A stretch of DNA of 38,956 nucleotides. Source: Ignavibacteriota bacterium (GTDB taxonomy: Bacteria; Bacteroidota; Ignavibacteria; Kapaibacteriales; UBA2268). The notes beneath the pieces were generated by a model. It was given only the letters and a program-made list of their open reading frames with translations, was not told where the DNA came from and did not search any database. This document shows, piece by piece, positions 1 to 8,617 of the stretch; position 1 is the stretch's first letter; the number at the start of each line of letters is the position of its first letter. The stretch lies in contig JAGQWJ010000025.1 of NCBI GenBank assembly GCA_020437395.1, positions 5,973-44,928 on the forward strand, read 5' to 3'. The position numbers were made by a program, and so were the translations under genes.

Positions 1-192
1 CTTTATGATTTGATTGACCAAAAGCTAGAAAACACAAGCATAAATATTACGAAAGATATGCACTGTTGGGACTTATCAGTTAGGTGGTATCCGACAGGGA
101 TAAACCAAGGTTTTTATTTGAGATTTGGAATTAAGGCATCGCAGTTACAAGATTTGAAATTAGAAAAACGTGATGACCCAATTTATAGATAA
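1..192 (+). CDS. C-terminal end of a probable LptD/OstA-like outer-membrane LPS-assembly protein (5' partial)
   Basis: The reading frame is open from base 1, so the gene begins upstream of the window and only its last 63 codons are seen. The tail has the pattern MHCWDLSVRWYPTG, then a short aromatic-rich strand, then KASQLQDLKLEKR. This resembles the last beta-strands of Bacteroidota LptD/OstA proteins, which insert lipopolysaccharide into the outer leaflet. The alternation of aromatic and polar residues fits a beta-barrel end. The stop is followed after 2 bases by the start of the hybrid kinase gene, so the two may be co-transcribed. The family call rests on this short tail only; another outer-membrane barrel is possible. 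Confidence 0.5.
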   Translation, partial: LYDLIDQKLENTSINITKDMHCWDLSVRWYPTGINQGFYLRFGIKASQLQDLKLEKRDDPIYR

Positions 193-194
193 AC

Positions 195-1298
195 ATGAAA
201 AATATATTAGTCATAGAAGACGAAGAATTTGTACGAGAAACCATATCCGATATGCTCGAGATAGAGGGCTACATACCTATTCTTGCTAAAAATGGTGAAG
301 CTGGATTAGAGTGCCTTTCTCAAATCAAGCCGGACCTAATTCTATGTGATATTAATATGCCAGTTATGGACGGTTATGAAGTCTTAGAAAGACTAAAATC
401 CACCGAAAGCCTTTCTACAATTCCATTTATATTTTTAACAGCAAAAGCAAGTAATGACGATATGCGCCGAGGGATGGAACTCGGAGCAGATGATTATATA
501 TTCAAGCCATTTAAGGCAAAAGATTTATTAAATGCTATTAATACTCGGCTAGAAGTATATGATAGAAGTAAAATAATGACAGAAACTAAACTTGATGAAC
601 TCAGATTACAGTTAGCTTCTTCATTACCACACGAATTTAGAACTCCACTCAATGTTATATTAGCAACATCTCAATTCCTTCATAAAAAAATGGATTTGAT
701 GGAAAAAAATGAGATAAAAGATATGATCTATAACATAGTTAATTCGGGTAATAGACTAAGTAAGTTGATATCTAATTATCTGGTTTATACTAACTTACTA
801 CTTAACAAAGAAGAATTAGATTTCAAAGATAAAGTCTTCACTAATTATACTATAGACCCAGAAGATATGCTAGAAAATTCATTCTTACGAATGGCTTCGG
901 AATATGAAAGAATGGAAGACTTAGAAATTAATTGTGTACCTGCAGTAATAAATGTTTATCCCGAATATTTTTTAAAAATTTCAGATGAACTTGCTTCTAA
1001 TGCTTTTAAATTTTCTAAAGATGGTACAAAAATAAATGTATCAACGCATATTGAAGATGAGAATTATATTTTGACGGTTAAAGATAATGGTATTGGGTTT
1101 GATTTGACAAAGCTGGACGAAATCGGCGGTTTCAAACAATTTGGTCGTAAAACAATGGAGCAACAAGGAATGGGACTTGGATTAGCCATCATCAAATTAG
1201 TTTGTCAGCGCTTTAATATAGACTTGAAAATAAACTCAATTCCCGACGAAGGTACCACATTTACTCTGAAATTACCTATCAAAAAAGAGAGTATCTGA
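195..1298 (+). CDS. Hybrid response regulator / sensor histidine kinase (REC-HisKA-HATPase)
   Basis: A 367-residue cytoplasmic signalling protein with no membrane segment. Residues 1-120 are a receiver domain with acidic pocket E8/D9, phospho-acceptor D52 (CDINMPVMDG), T82 and K104. The H-box SLPHEFRTPLN puts the phosphorylated histidine at H146. The C-terminal ATPase shows the N box (DELASNAFKFSKDG), G1 (DNGIGFD) and G2 (GMGLGLAI). With the receiver first and the kinase last, it probably takes phosphate or a signal from a partner and passes it on. No DNA-binding output domain is present. The start follows the upstream stop by 2 bases and has no clear Shine-Dalgarno site. The last 27 bases overlap the end of the convergent oxidase gene. 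The signal is unknown. Confidence 0.92.
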   Translation: MKNILVIEDEEFVRETISDMLEIEGYIPILAKNGEAGLECLSQIKPDLILCDINMPVMDGYEVLERLKSTESLSTIPFIFLTAKASNDDMRRGMELGADDYIFKPFKAKDLLNAINTRLEVYDRSKIMTETKLDELRLQLASSLPHEFRTPLNVILATSQFLHKKMDLMEKNEIKDMIYNIVNSGNRLSKLISNYLVYTNLLLNKEELDFKDKVFTNYTIDPEDMLENSFLRMASEYERMEDLEINCVPAVINVYPEYFLKISDELASNAFKFSKDGTKINVSTHIEDENYILTVKDNGIGFDLTKLDEIGGFKQFGRKTMEQQGMGLGLAIIKLVCQRFNIDLKINSIPDEGTTFTLKLPIKKESI

Positions 1299-2726
1299 GG
1301 CCAGTAAATTTTTATTGTCAAATGCTTTCTTTACATTCTTCATTCCATCAATCTCAGCATCACTAAACATATACTTCAAATAAGGTCTTTTAATTTTTCC
1401 AATTCCATGTTCAGCAGAAATTGTCCCATCCAATTCAACAGCTAACTTCATCATATAATGATAAAACTCTTCTGCTTTTTCTTTATCTTTTTCGTTTTTT
1501 ACAAACAAGTTAGCATGAAGGTGACAATCTCCTATATGTCCGAAAACTACATAATCTACCCCCATACTGTTCAAGTGTGAGTACATTTCGTCATAATAAA
1601 TTCTAAAAGAATTTGCTGGCACAGCTGTATCTGTATATATTTTCTGTTGGTTATATTTAGTTAAAAGCTCATTGACTGAAAGCGGCAGATCATGGCGGAA
1701 TTTTGTAATCTTTTCTCTATCTTTGTCACTCATAGCAACCCAAGTAAATTCAACTAAATCTGTGTATTCTAAAGTAAGTTCATAAAGAGAGAGTGTGTCG
1801 TGTTCTAGCATTATCGAATTTGTTTCAAATTCGACCCAAATCGCCCCCAGTGACTCTTGCGGAATATCGCTATGATGTTTAGAAAGTAAATCTAAAGAAT
1901 TTTTATCAAAATACTCTATTAATCTAGGTTTGAGTTGTCTTGGATTATCATTTCTAAGATACTCAGTAAAATTGAGCAGGTTATTATAATCATCAAAAAA
2001 GACAATAGCAGATATAACTTCTTCAGATTGATATAATAAATCTAGTCCTATCTTTTTTATAACTCCAAGTGTTCCTTCACTACCAACAAAAATGTCAATT
2101 AAGTCCATATTTGGTCTGAGGTAATAACCGGCTGCGTTTTTCGTAGAACTAGGGACTTTAATATTTGGAATACTAAATTTTATAGTATTGCTACTGAGCG
2201 TATTCAAAGAAGCTTCATTTCCTATTGCAAAATACTCTCCCCTACGGATTCGAATCTCATCTCCATCAGGCAATACTACTTCTAAATAGTTTACAAAATT
2301 CCTTGTTGCACCATATTTGAAAGTTTTTGCACCGGAAGCATTATTAGCAACATTACCACCTATCGTGCTCCAAGTTTCTGTAGGGTTAGAAGGATACATT
2401 AAGTTATGCTGCCTTAATTCATCATGAAAAGTTTGCAAATGAACTCCAGGTTCTAATAGGGCTGATTTATTTTCTACATCTATATCGATTATTCTATTTA
2501 ATCTTTCAGTGGAAATCAATACACCATTATGAGGGACTCCCCCACCTGTTAGACCAGTGCGAGCAGCAGAAATTGTAAATGGAATATCATTACTATATAA
2601 ATCCCTTACAATGAAATTGATTTCATCTGTTGTTTCAGGCAGGTAAACTTTATCTGCTTTACCCAAATAATTAGCCGCATCTTTCTGATACTCTTGCTTA
2701 CCTTCATCATCTGTAATTATAATCAT
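1272..2726 (-). CDS. FAD-linked oxidase, GlcD / D-lactate dehydrogenase-like
   Basis: A 484-residue flavoprotein of the FAD_binding_4 plus FAD-oxidase C-terminal family, which oxidises 2-hydroxy acids such as glycolate or D-lactate. The FAD-binding region shows TGLTGGGVP at residues 57-65 and STIGGNVANNASGAKTFKYG near 120-140, followed by VGSEGTLG. The C-terminal half has the family motifs GHIGDCHLHAN and AEHGIGK. Length is usual for GlcD-type proteins. Its start lies 1 base after the stop of the acyl-CoA synthetase, so the two form an operon with this gene second. Its 3' end overlaps the kinase gene by 27 bases. Substrate cannot be decided from sequence: glycolate, D-lactate and D-2-hydroxyglutarate are all possible. 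Confidence 0.88.
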   Translation of the reverse strand: MIIITDDEGKQEYQKDAANYLGKADKVYLPETTDEINFIVRDLYSNDIPFTISAARTGLTGGGVPHNGVLISTERLNRIIDIDVENKSALLEPGVHLQTFHDELRQHNLMYPSNPTETWSTIGGNVANNASGAKTFKYGATRNFVNYLEVVLPDGDEIRIRRGEYFAIGNEASLNTLSSNTIKFSIPNIKVPSSTKNAAGYYLRPNMDLIDIFVGSEGTLGVIKKIGLDLLYQSEEVISAIVFFDDYNNLLNFTEYLRNDNPRQLKPRLIEYFDKNSLDLLSKHHSDIPQESLGAIWVEFETNSIMLEHDTLSLYELTLEYTDLVEFTWVAMSDKDREKITKFRHDLPLSVNELLTKYNQQKIYTDTAVPANSFRIYYDEMYSHLNSMGVDYVVFGHIGDCHLHANLFVKNEKDKEKAEEFYHYMMKLAVELDGTISAEHGIGKIKRPYLKYMFSDAEIDGMKNVKKAFDNKNLLASDTLFFDR

Positions 2727-2727
2727 T

Positions 2728-4521
2728 TTATTTATACATTCCTTCTATTTCATTAGAATATTTCTCAAAAATATAGCTAGTTTTCATGCTTAGCTTAGGA
2801 GTAAGTTCTCCTGTTTCAATAGAGAATGGATTTTCTACAATTGTAATTTTTCTTACTCTTTCAAATTTAGCTAAACTTTCTTGATGTAGATTAATCTCAC
2901 TCATTATTTTCTTATTAATTTTATCGTTTTTGATTAATTCGGATAATGAATCAAAAATAATATTTTGTTCTAGAGCAAATTGCTTTAGAACTTCATAGTT
3001 AGGTGAAACAATAGCAGTCAAATAATCTTTATTTTCTCCAAAAATTGCAATATATTCGATGTATTCGCTCATTCTAATCATATCTTCAATTGGTGCTGGA
3101 GATATATTTTTTCCTCCACTTGTCACTATTAAACTTTTGATTCGACCTGTTATTTTCAGACTACCATTTTTTGTAAATTCCCCAATATCACCTGTGTGAA
3201 ACCAATTATTATCATCAATACATCGTTTGGTAGCAAGATCATCGTGCCAATATCCTTTCATAACAGAATCGCCTCTAACTAGAATTTCACCATTATTATC
3301 AATTTTTACTTCAACATTATTTAAAGGTGGACCAACGGTTCCAATCTCTACATTCTTAGGCGTATTAGCTGATACTACTGGTGAACATTCAGTCAAACCA
3401 TAACCCTGAATTACAGTAAGACCAATTGAATGGAAGAATTTTTGGACATGAGGAGAAAGAGCTGAGCCACCTGATACTATAAATTTTAACCTTCCTCCAA
3501 GTTTGTCTCTCATTTTTGCAAAGATTAGCTTATCATAAACTTTTAACTTAACTCTATCTTTTAATGGTATTTTGTCTAATTCTAAGCTTGAAATTGAAAG
3601 TCGCATTGCCTTATTTATCAAATCTTTTTTTGCTTTCTTTTCATTTTTTATTGCATTCAGTATTTTACTTTGAACAGTTTCCAACAACTTAGGAACAGCA
3701 GTTATAATATTTGGTTTAACCTCATTCAGATTACTTGAGAGTGATTCAATTGATTGAGCAATAGTTACTACTCCACCAGTAATCAGAAAAGTATAGATAA
3801 CAGTTCTTTCGTATGCGTGGCACATAGGTAAAAAAGAGAGGAAATCATCGGTTGAACTTTTGATTCCTGTCTCCCATATAGAATTGACATTCGTTAGTAT
3901 ATTCCTATTAGTCAGCATAACTCCTTTCGGATTACCAGTAGTTCCAGATGTATAAATTAAGGTAAGAATATCATCAAGATGGATACTTCTTGAATTAGTT
4001 AATAACTCACTCTTCAAATTTTCGTAATTATAGTTTCTTTCAGCTTCTTCTATTAATTTACTCATTGATAGTATTTTGCCGTCTATATCTTCTAAACCTG
4101 ATTCCATTATTATTATATATTCTAAACGCTCAAGTTCATCTCTAATTTTTAGAATATTTCTAAGTTGTTGCTTATTTGATACAATGATAATTTTAGCATC
4201 ACAATCATTAAATATGAATTTTTGCTGATTAGGTGTGAAATTGGGAAACGTTGGTACATTGATTACTCCAATACTATTAGTAGCCATATCGGCAATTAAA
4301 AATTCAATTCTATTTTCAGAAATAATTCCAACTCTATCTTTAGGTTGAATACGAAGGTCGGTTAATGCTTTGTTCAAGCATATAGTTTTCTTAAGGAATT
4401 CTCCTTTAGACATCGCCTTTAGCTCACCATCAGAGTAGTATTGCAAAATAGTCTCCGAATTACTCTTAGTTCTAAGAGCTTCGAAAAAACTAGTAAATAT
4501 GGAATTTGAATTCAAAATCAT
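2728..4521 (-). CDS. AMP-dependent long-chain acyl-CoA synthetase
   Basis: A 597-residue adenylate-forming enzyme that activates a carboxylic acid, probably a long-chain fatty acid, with ATP and CoA. The AMP-binding P-loop is LIYTSGTTGNPKG at residues 188-200. Further motifs are GYGLTECSP, the ATP-binding W-HTGDIGEF region, and the hinge and lysine-containing segment GRIKSLIVTSGGKNISP. Length and motifs match the FAA1-like long-chain ligases (about 600 residues) rather than short acetyl-CoA synthetases. It is first in a two-gene unit with the FAD-linked oxidase. An AT-rich 86-bp spacer separates it from the divergent PNGase F-like gene. No strong Shine-Dalgarno site is visible. Confidence 0.92.
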   Translation of the reverse strand: MILNSNSIFTSFFEALRTKSNSETILQYYSDGELKAMSKGEFLKKTICLNKALTDLRIQPKDRVGIISENRIEFLIADMATNSIGVINVPTFPNFTPNQQKFIFNDCDAKIIIVSNKQQLRNILKIRDELERLEYIIIMESGLEDIDGKILSMSKLIEEAERNYNYENLKSELLTNSRSIHLDDILTLIYTSGTTGNPKGVMLTNRNILTNVNSIWETGIKSSTDDFLSFLPMCHAYERTVIYTFLITGGVVTIAQSIESLSSNLNEVKPNIITAVPKLLETVQSKILNAIKNEKKAKKDLINKAMRLSISSLELDKIPLKDRVKLKVYDKLIFAKMRDKLGGRLKFIVSGGSALSPHVQKFFHSIGLTVIQGYGLTECSPVVSANTPKNVEIGTVGPPLNNVEVKIDNNGEILVRGDSVMKGYWHDDLATKRCIDDNNWFHTGDIGEFTKNGSLKITGRIKSLIVTSGGKNISPAPIEDMIRMSEYIEYIAIFGENKDYLTAIVSPNYEVLKQFALEQNIIFDSLSELIKNDKINKKIMSEINLHQESLAKFERVRKITIVENPFSIETGELTPKLSMKTSYIFEKYSNEIEGMYK

Positions 4522-4607
4522 TTTTCAATTAATTGATATATAAATATTTTTTTTTGTAGATTAAGTAGATAATTTTAAAAGAATTTAAAAAAAAAATTGG
4601 GACTTTA

Positions 4608-7600
4608 ATGAAGAATTTATTCAAAGTATTTATATTATCTCTAATAGCGGTAGTGGGATTAGATGCTCAATGGGAAACAAAAGGAGATACTATAATCGTT
4701 CAAACCCTCTCTTACGACTCAATAACTACAAGATCTGGCACTTGGCTTTTTCCTCCGAAAGGAAATTATGAGAAAATACTAATGCACTATTCACTAAAGT
4801 GCGACCCAAGAACAACTCAAGATAGATTTAATTGTGGGGAGTGGGATTATCTTACTTACACTGTAGTAACGGATTCTTCTGGAAGATTTGATTCTACAGA
4901 ATATAATTTACCAAACTTTAGAGTTAGAGGAACAACTCCAAATAAATATCATTACACTACGGTACCTTATAATTACAAAGAAAAAGAGACAGTCTATACG
5001 TCAAATTTTGGGAAAAATCTTACTGGAAGAATTGAAGTACCGTTTAATGAGAATGAGAATGGGGTATATGAGATTAATTCAGATAATGGAAGTGCATTTG
5101 TGTTGAATATGCTATTCCTTAACTCAGAATATCAATCATATATGGTAGAACACGGCGATATTCAGGCATTAAAATTGAATTTTTTAAAAGATGTAAAAAT
5201 CAAAAATTTCAATATAAAATTGAAAAACTTGACAGCACCACTACCAAGTGATATATCGCTTGGCGAATTTGATAGCTATCTTAATGATATAGATATTAAA
5301 GCAGGTGAGACTAGAGAATTTGTTCTGTTCACACCTTTTAAACTAACAAATGATAATTTCCTTTCGATTACTCTAAGTGGTGAGATTGAAGAAGGTACAT
5401 TGTCACTTAAATCACGAAATGATGAAGAATCTGCTAAATCAAGATATTATAAGGGTACAGGAGATTATATTAAATTCTCCGAAGGTAGCTACGTAGAAGT
5501 GCCAAAAAGTGCTTTTAAAGATTTGGATAAAGAAATTACAATTGCATTTTGGCAATATGGTGACAAAGTAAAAATGCCTCAAAATTCTTTTGCATTCGAA
5601 GGGATAAATGCTCAGGGGCAACGAGTAATCAACAGTCATTTACCTTGGAGCAATGGGCAAGTTTATTGGGATGCTGGCAATAGTGGCGGAAATTACGACA
5701 GAATATCGAAACAAGCATCAGAGAATCAGTTTAAAGGCGAGTGGAACTATTGGACATTTACTAAGAACGCTGTAAGTGGTGAAATGAAAATATATTTGAA
5801 TGGAGAACTATGGCATTCTGGAAGCTCTATGACCAATGGGTTTGACAAAATAGAAATTTTCAAAATAGCATCAAATGCTAACGGATATGGAAGGTATGAT
5901 GGGTCAATGGATAATTTTGCCATTTGGGATAGAGAATTGACGCAAGGCGAAATAGAAAATACAATGCGACATAGCTATTTGAAAAACAAAACAGACCAGC
6001 AGTGGGAAGGATTACTTTTTTACTATAATATGAATGATTTAGTAGATAATTTAATTCCTGATGTGACTGGCAATGGCAATAATGGTATTGCTCACGGCTT
6101 CCCTGAAATAAGAGCAAATAGTGTTAACAGGACAATTGCAACGGGCGATTATGATGAAGTTCAAAGACCTTTAGTCACTTTCGTGAAAGGTGAGTTTGAA
6201 GGAAGCATCAAAATAGAGAAACAAACTGTAGATGTTTACAGAGAATACCCTGTGCCTAGAGATGAAGTGTATTTATATGAATATGAAAGCCCGAATAAAG
6301 TTATCCCTTCTGGGGAATTAGAAAGTTTAACAAACAAAATAAATACTCCAACAGACACTTTAATCGTTTATCCAGCAAATAAACCATTCTATATATATAG
6401 TAATTTCGGTAGTATAGAAGATTCGGTGGTAGCTCAACCAACTGACTCAATCACAAGAAGTGAAATAAAATATTATTCTCCTGTAGTTGATTATGAAATA
6501 CATAGATTCATTACTCCTTATGGAATTAATTTGGACTTGGGTCCCGATGGATTCACTTGGATAGAAGATGTCTCTGATTTTGAACCATTATTGCGTGACT
6601 ATGTAAAACTAAGAGCTGGAAATCAACAGGAGCTAATTGACTTAAAATTCTTATTTATCAAAGGTACACCAGCAAGAAAAGTCAAAAGTGTGCAGACAAT
6701 CTGGAGTTCAGGTGGAAGTTATGAGAGTATAGTGAAAGACCAAAATATTTCTTATCGAGAAATAACTCCGAATAAAGAGGCCAAGATGTTCAAAGCATTA
6801 ACAAGGTCGAGTGGACACGGTTTTGCTGGTCCTGCAAATACTGATAATTGTTCCGAATTTTGTAAGAGAACGCATAGATTATTAGTTGGAGAAGATGGAT
6901 TATTCGAATGGGAAGGATGGAAAGAATGTGGAGATAATCCAGTTTTTCCTCAAGGTGGTACTTGGCAGATAGATCGTTCGGATTGGTGTCCTGGTGCAAC
7001 AGTAAATACCTATGAGCATGAATTGAGTGATTTAGTCTCAGCTGGAGTAACAATCCCAATAGACTATTCTATAGAAAATCCTTCGCAATTTGTTCCTTAT
7101 GGTAATTATGTATTTACTGGTTATTTAATAGGATACGATGAGCCAAATTTTGTGAATGATGTTTCATTGGAAAGAATAATATCTCCTTCTTTGGATCAAG
7201 AATATGGCAGACTAAATCCAGCGTGCGGTGACCCTCAAGTCATTATAAAAAATACTGGCTCAGAAATACTTAGAAAATTAACTTTCGAATACGGAATAAA
7301 AGGCCGTGAGAAATATAGACACCATTGGGGCGGAAGGTTAGAATTCTTAGAGTCAGAAGTTGTAACATTGCCAGCAATTCACATGAATACTCTCAACGAA
7401 GGAAAAGAGTACGAATTTGAAGTTCGAATAGTAAATCCGAATGACAAGGAAGATGAGTATAGCAAGAATGATTATGCTGAATCCAAATTTATTGGTGTAG
7501 ATGTAGTTAGCAGTGAAGTAGTTATAAATTTGAAAACTAATAGACAGGCTGAAGCACAATATAGAATGACTTTGAAAAAAGCTTATGGCCCAATAATAGA

Positions 7601-8450
7601 ACAAGTTAAACTTGGAGAATTTGAAAGCAATAAAACTTATAGTTTTACTCATAATTTGAGTAAAGGATGCTATGAGCTATTGTTTGAGAACGTAGAGGGC
7701 TTTGGACTTGACTTGTGGTGGATGAGAGAACAGCTTGGTACAGGATATATAAGTTTGACTGCTGGAAGTAAAACAAAAAATTTCAATCCTGATTTTGGTA
7801 ATTTTATCAAATATCAATTTTCAGTAGGAGATATACCTCAAGTAAAAGTAACGACAGATACGCTGAACTTTGGTGATTTGGGAGCAGGCGAGACTAGACA
7901 AAAATCAATTTTCATTAGCCCAAGAAATTCTAAAGGACTCAATTTAAAAGGTGTAGAAATGGGTTTTGCAGGTTCAAAAGGATTCTCTTTGGTAAGTCCT
8001 ACAGATTTCAGCAAAGATATATTTATAGAAGATGGTGAAAGACAAGAGATAGTATTTCAGTTCGAACCAAAAGATGTGGACCCGAAATCAGCATCTATTC
8101 GTATAAAAACTGATGGTGAGAATGACCCAAATTACAAATTAGTTATTATTGGAAATACAGGGATTTCTTCAGTTAAAAATGAATTTGATAAGCAATTCGG
8201 GGCTGAAATTGTAAACATTGGTGACAATAAAGAAATTCGTATAACAAAAAAGACTAGTGGACACTCATCAACTAATATAGAGTTATTTGATATAAATGGT
8301 AAATCAATCGAATTGTTGTATAATAATCTAGACTTTACAGAGTCAATAAATTTACCACTAAATGTAACATCTTTAGAATCTGGGGTATATATAGTTCGTA
8401 TTCAATCTGGCAAGAGCCATAAGGATTTGAAATTTATACACATAAAATAA
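4608..8450 (+). CDS. Secreted PNGase F-like protein with LamG domain and T9SS sorting domain
   Basis: A 1280-residue exported protein. Residues 1-20 are a signal peptide (MKNLFKVFILSLIAVVGLDA). An N-terminal PNGase F-related region carries LKCDPRTTQDRFNCGEWDYLTYT. A LamG/concanavalin-like domain lies near residues 285-450 (YIKFSEGSYVEVP, then NGELWHSGS and YDGSMDNFAIWDREL). A PNGase F C-terminal-like domain lies near 690-820, with GHGFAGPANTDNCSEFC and PQGGTWQIDRSDWCPGA. An Ig-like stretch follows near 1080-1190, then a C-terminal T9SS type A sorting domain (GVYIVRIQSG). The family removes N-glycans from glycoproteins. I could not confidently place the catalytic acidic residues of PNGase F, so deglycosylating activity is inferred. 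It stands alone, upstream of the two Ig-like cargo genes. Confidence 0.82.
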   Translation: MKNLFKVFILSLIAVVGLDAQWETKGDTIIVQTLSYDSITTRSGTWLFPPKGNYEKILMHYSLKCDPRTTQDRFNCGEWDYLTYTVVTDSSGRFDSTEYNLPNFRVRGTTPNKYHYTTVPYNYKEKETVYTSNFGKNLTGRIEVPFNENENGVYEINSDNGSAFVLNMLFLNSEYQSYMVEHGDIQALKLNFLKDVKIKNFNIKLKNLTAPLPSDISLGEFDSYLNDIDIKAGETREFVLFTPFKLTNDNFLSITLSGEIEEGTLSLKSRNDEESAKSRYYKGTGDYIKFSEGSYVEVPKSAFKDLDKEITIAFWQYGDKVKMPQNSFAFEGINAQGQRVINSHLPWSNGQVYWDAGNSGGNYDRISKQASENQFKGEWNYWTFTKNAVSGEMKIYLNGELWHSGSSMTNGFDKIEIFKIASNANGYGRYDGSMDNFAIWDRELTQGEIENTMRHSYLKNKTDQQWEGLLFYYNMNDLVDNLIPDVTGNGNNGIAHGFPEIRANSVNRTIATGDYDEVQRPLVTFVKGEFEGSIKIEKQTVDVYREYPVPRDEVYLYEYESPNKVIPSGELESLTNKINTPTDTLIVYPANKPFYIYSNFGSIEDSVVAQPTDSITRSEIKYYSPVVDYEIHRFITPYGINLDLGPDGFTWIEDVSDFEPLLRDYVKLRAGNQQELIDLKFLFIKGTPARKVKSVQTIWSSGGSYESIVKDQNISYREITPNKEAKMFKALTRSSGHGFAGPANTDNCSEFCKRTHRLLVGEDGLFEWEGWKECGDNPVFPQGGTWQIDRSDWCPGATVNTYEHELSDLVSAGVTIPIDYSIENPSQFVPYGNYVFTGYLIGYDEPNFVNDVSLERIISPSLDQEYGRLNPACGDPQVIIKNTGSEILRKLTFEYGIKGREKYRHHWGGRLEFLESEVVTLPAIHMNTLNEGKEYEFEVRIVNPNDKEDEYSKNDYAESKFIGVDVVSSEVVINLKTNRQAEAQYRMTLKKAYGPIIEQVKLGEFESNKTYSFTHNLSKGCYELLFENVEGFGLDLWWMREQLGTGYISLTAGSKTKNFNPDFGNFIKYQFSVGDIPQVKVTTDTLNFGDLGAGETRQKSIFISPRNSKGLNLKGVEMGFAGSKGFSLVSPTDFSKDIFIEDGERQEIVFQFEPKDVDPKSASIRIKTDGENDPNYKLVIIGNTGISSVKNEFDKQFGAEIVNIGDNKEIRITKKTSGHSSTNIELFDINGKSIELLYNNLDFTESINLPLNVTSLESGVYIVRIQSGKSHKDLKFIHIK

Positions 8451-8530
8451 GTTTAAAGTGTGTAAATTAAGTCACAAAATATACTATCAGCAAAACTTAA
8501 GATTCAAAAATGGTATTTTTTAGACTTTTT

Positions 8531-8566
8531 TTGTTAAATTAGTAACGAAAATATTTAGTATTTTTG
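8531..8566 (+). promoter_or_regulatory. Candidate Bacteroidota-type promoter for the first Ig-like cargo gene
   Basis: The sequence TATTTTTG at 8559-8566 matches the -7 consensus TAnnTTTG. A TTG at 8531-8533 could serve as the -33 element, although the 25-base spacing is longer than the usual 17-23. The ATG of the cargo gene lies about 50 bases downstream. Confidence 0.45.
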
Positions 8567-8617
8567 TTATGTTTAGAATTGAATTTAAAATTATTTTTAA
8601 TTATATGGAGTAATATT

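Noticed and set aside
5439..7652. Several open frames of 60-100 codons on the minus strand inside the PNGase F-like gene
   Set aside because: They lie within a well-supported gene, lack ribosome sites and show no family motifs.
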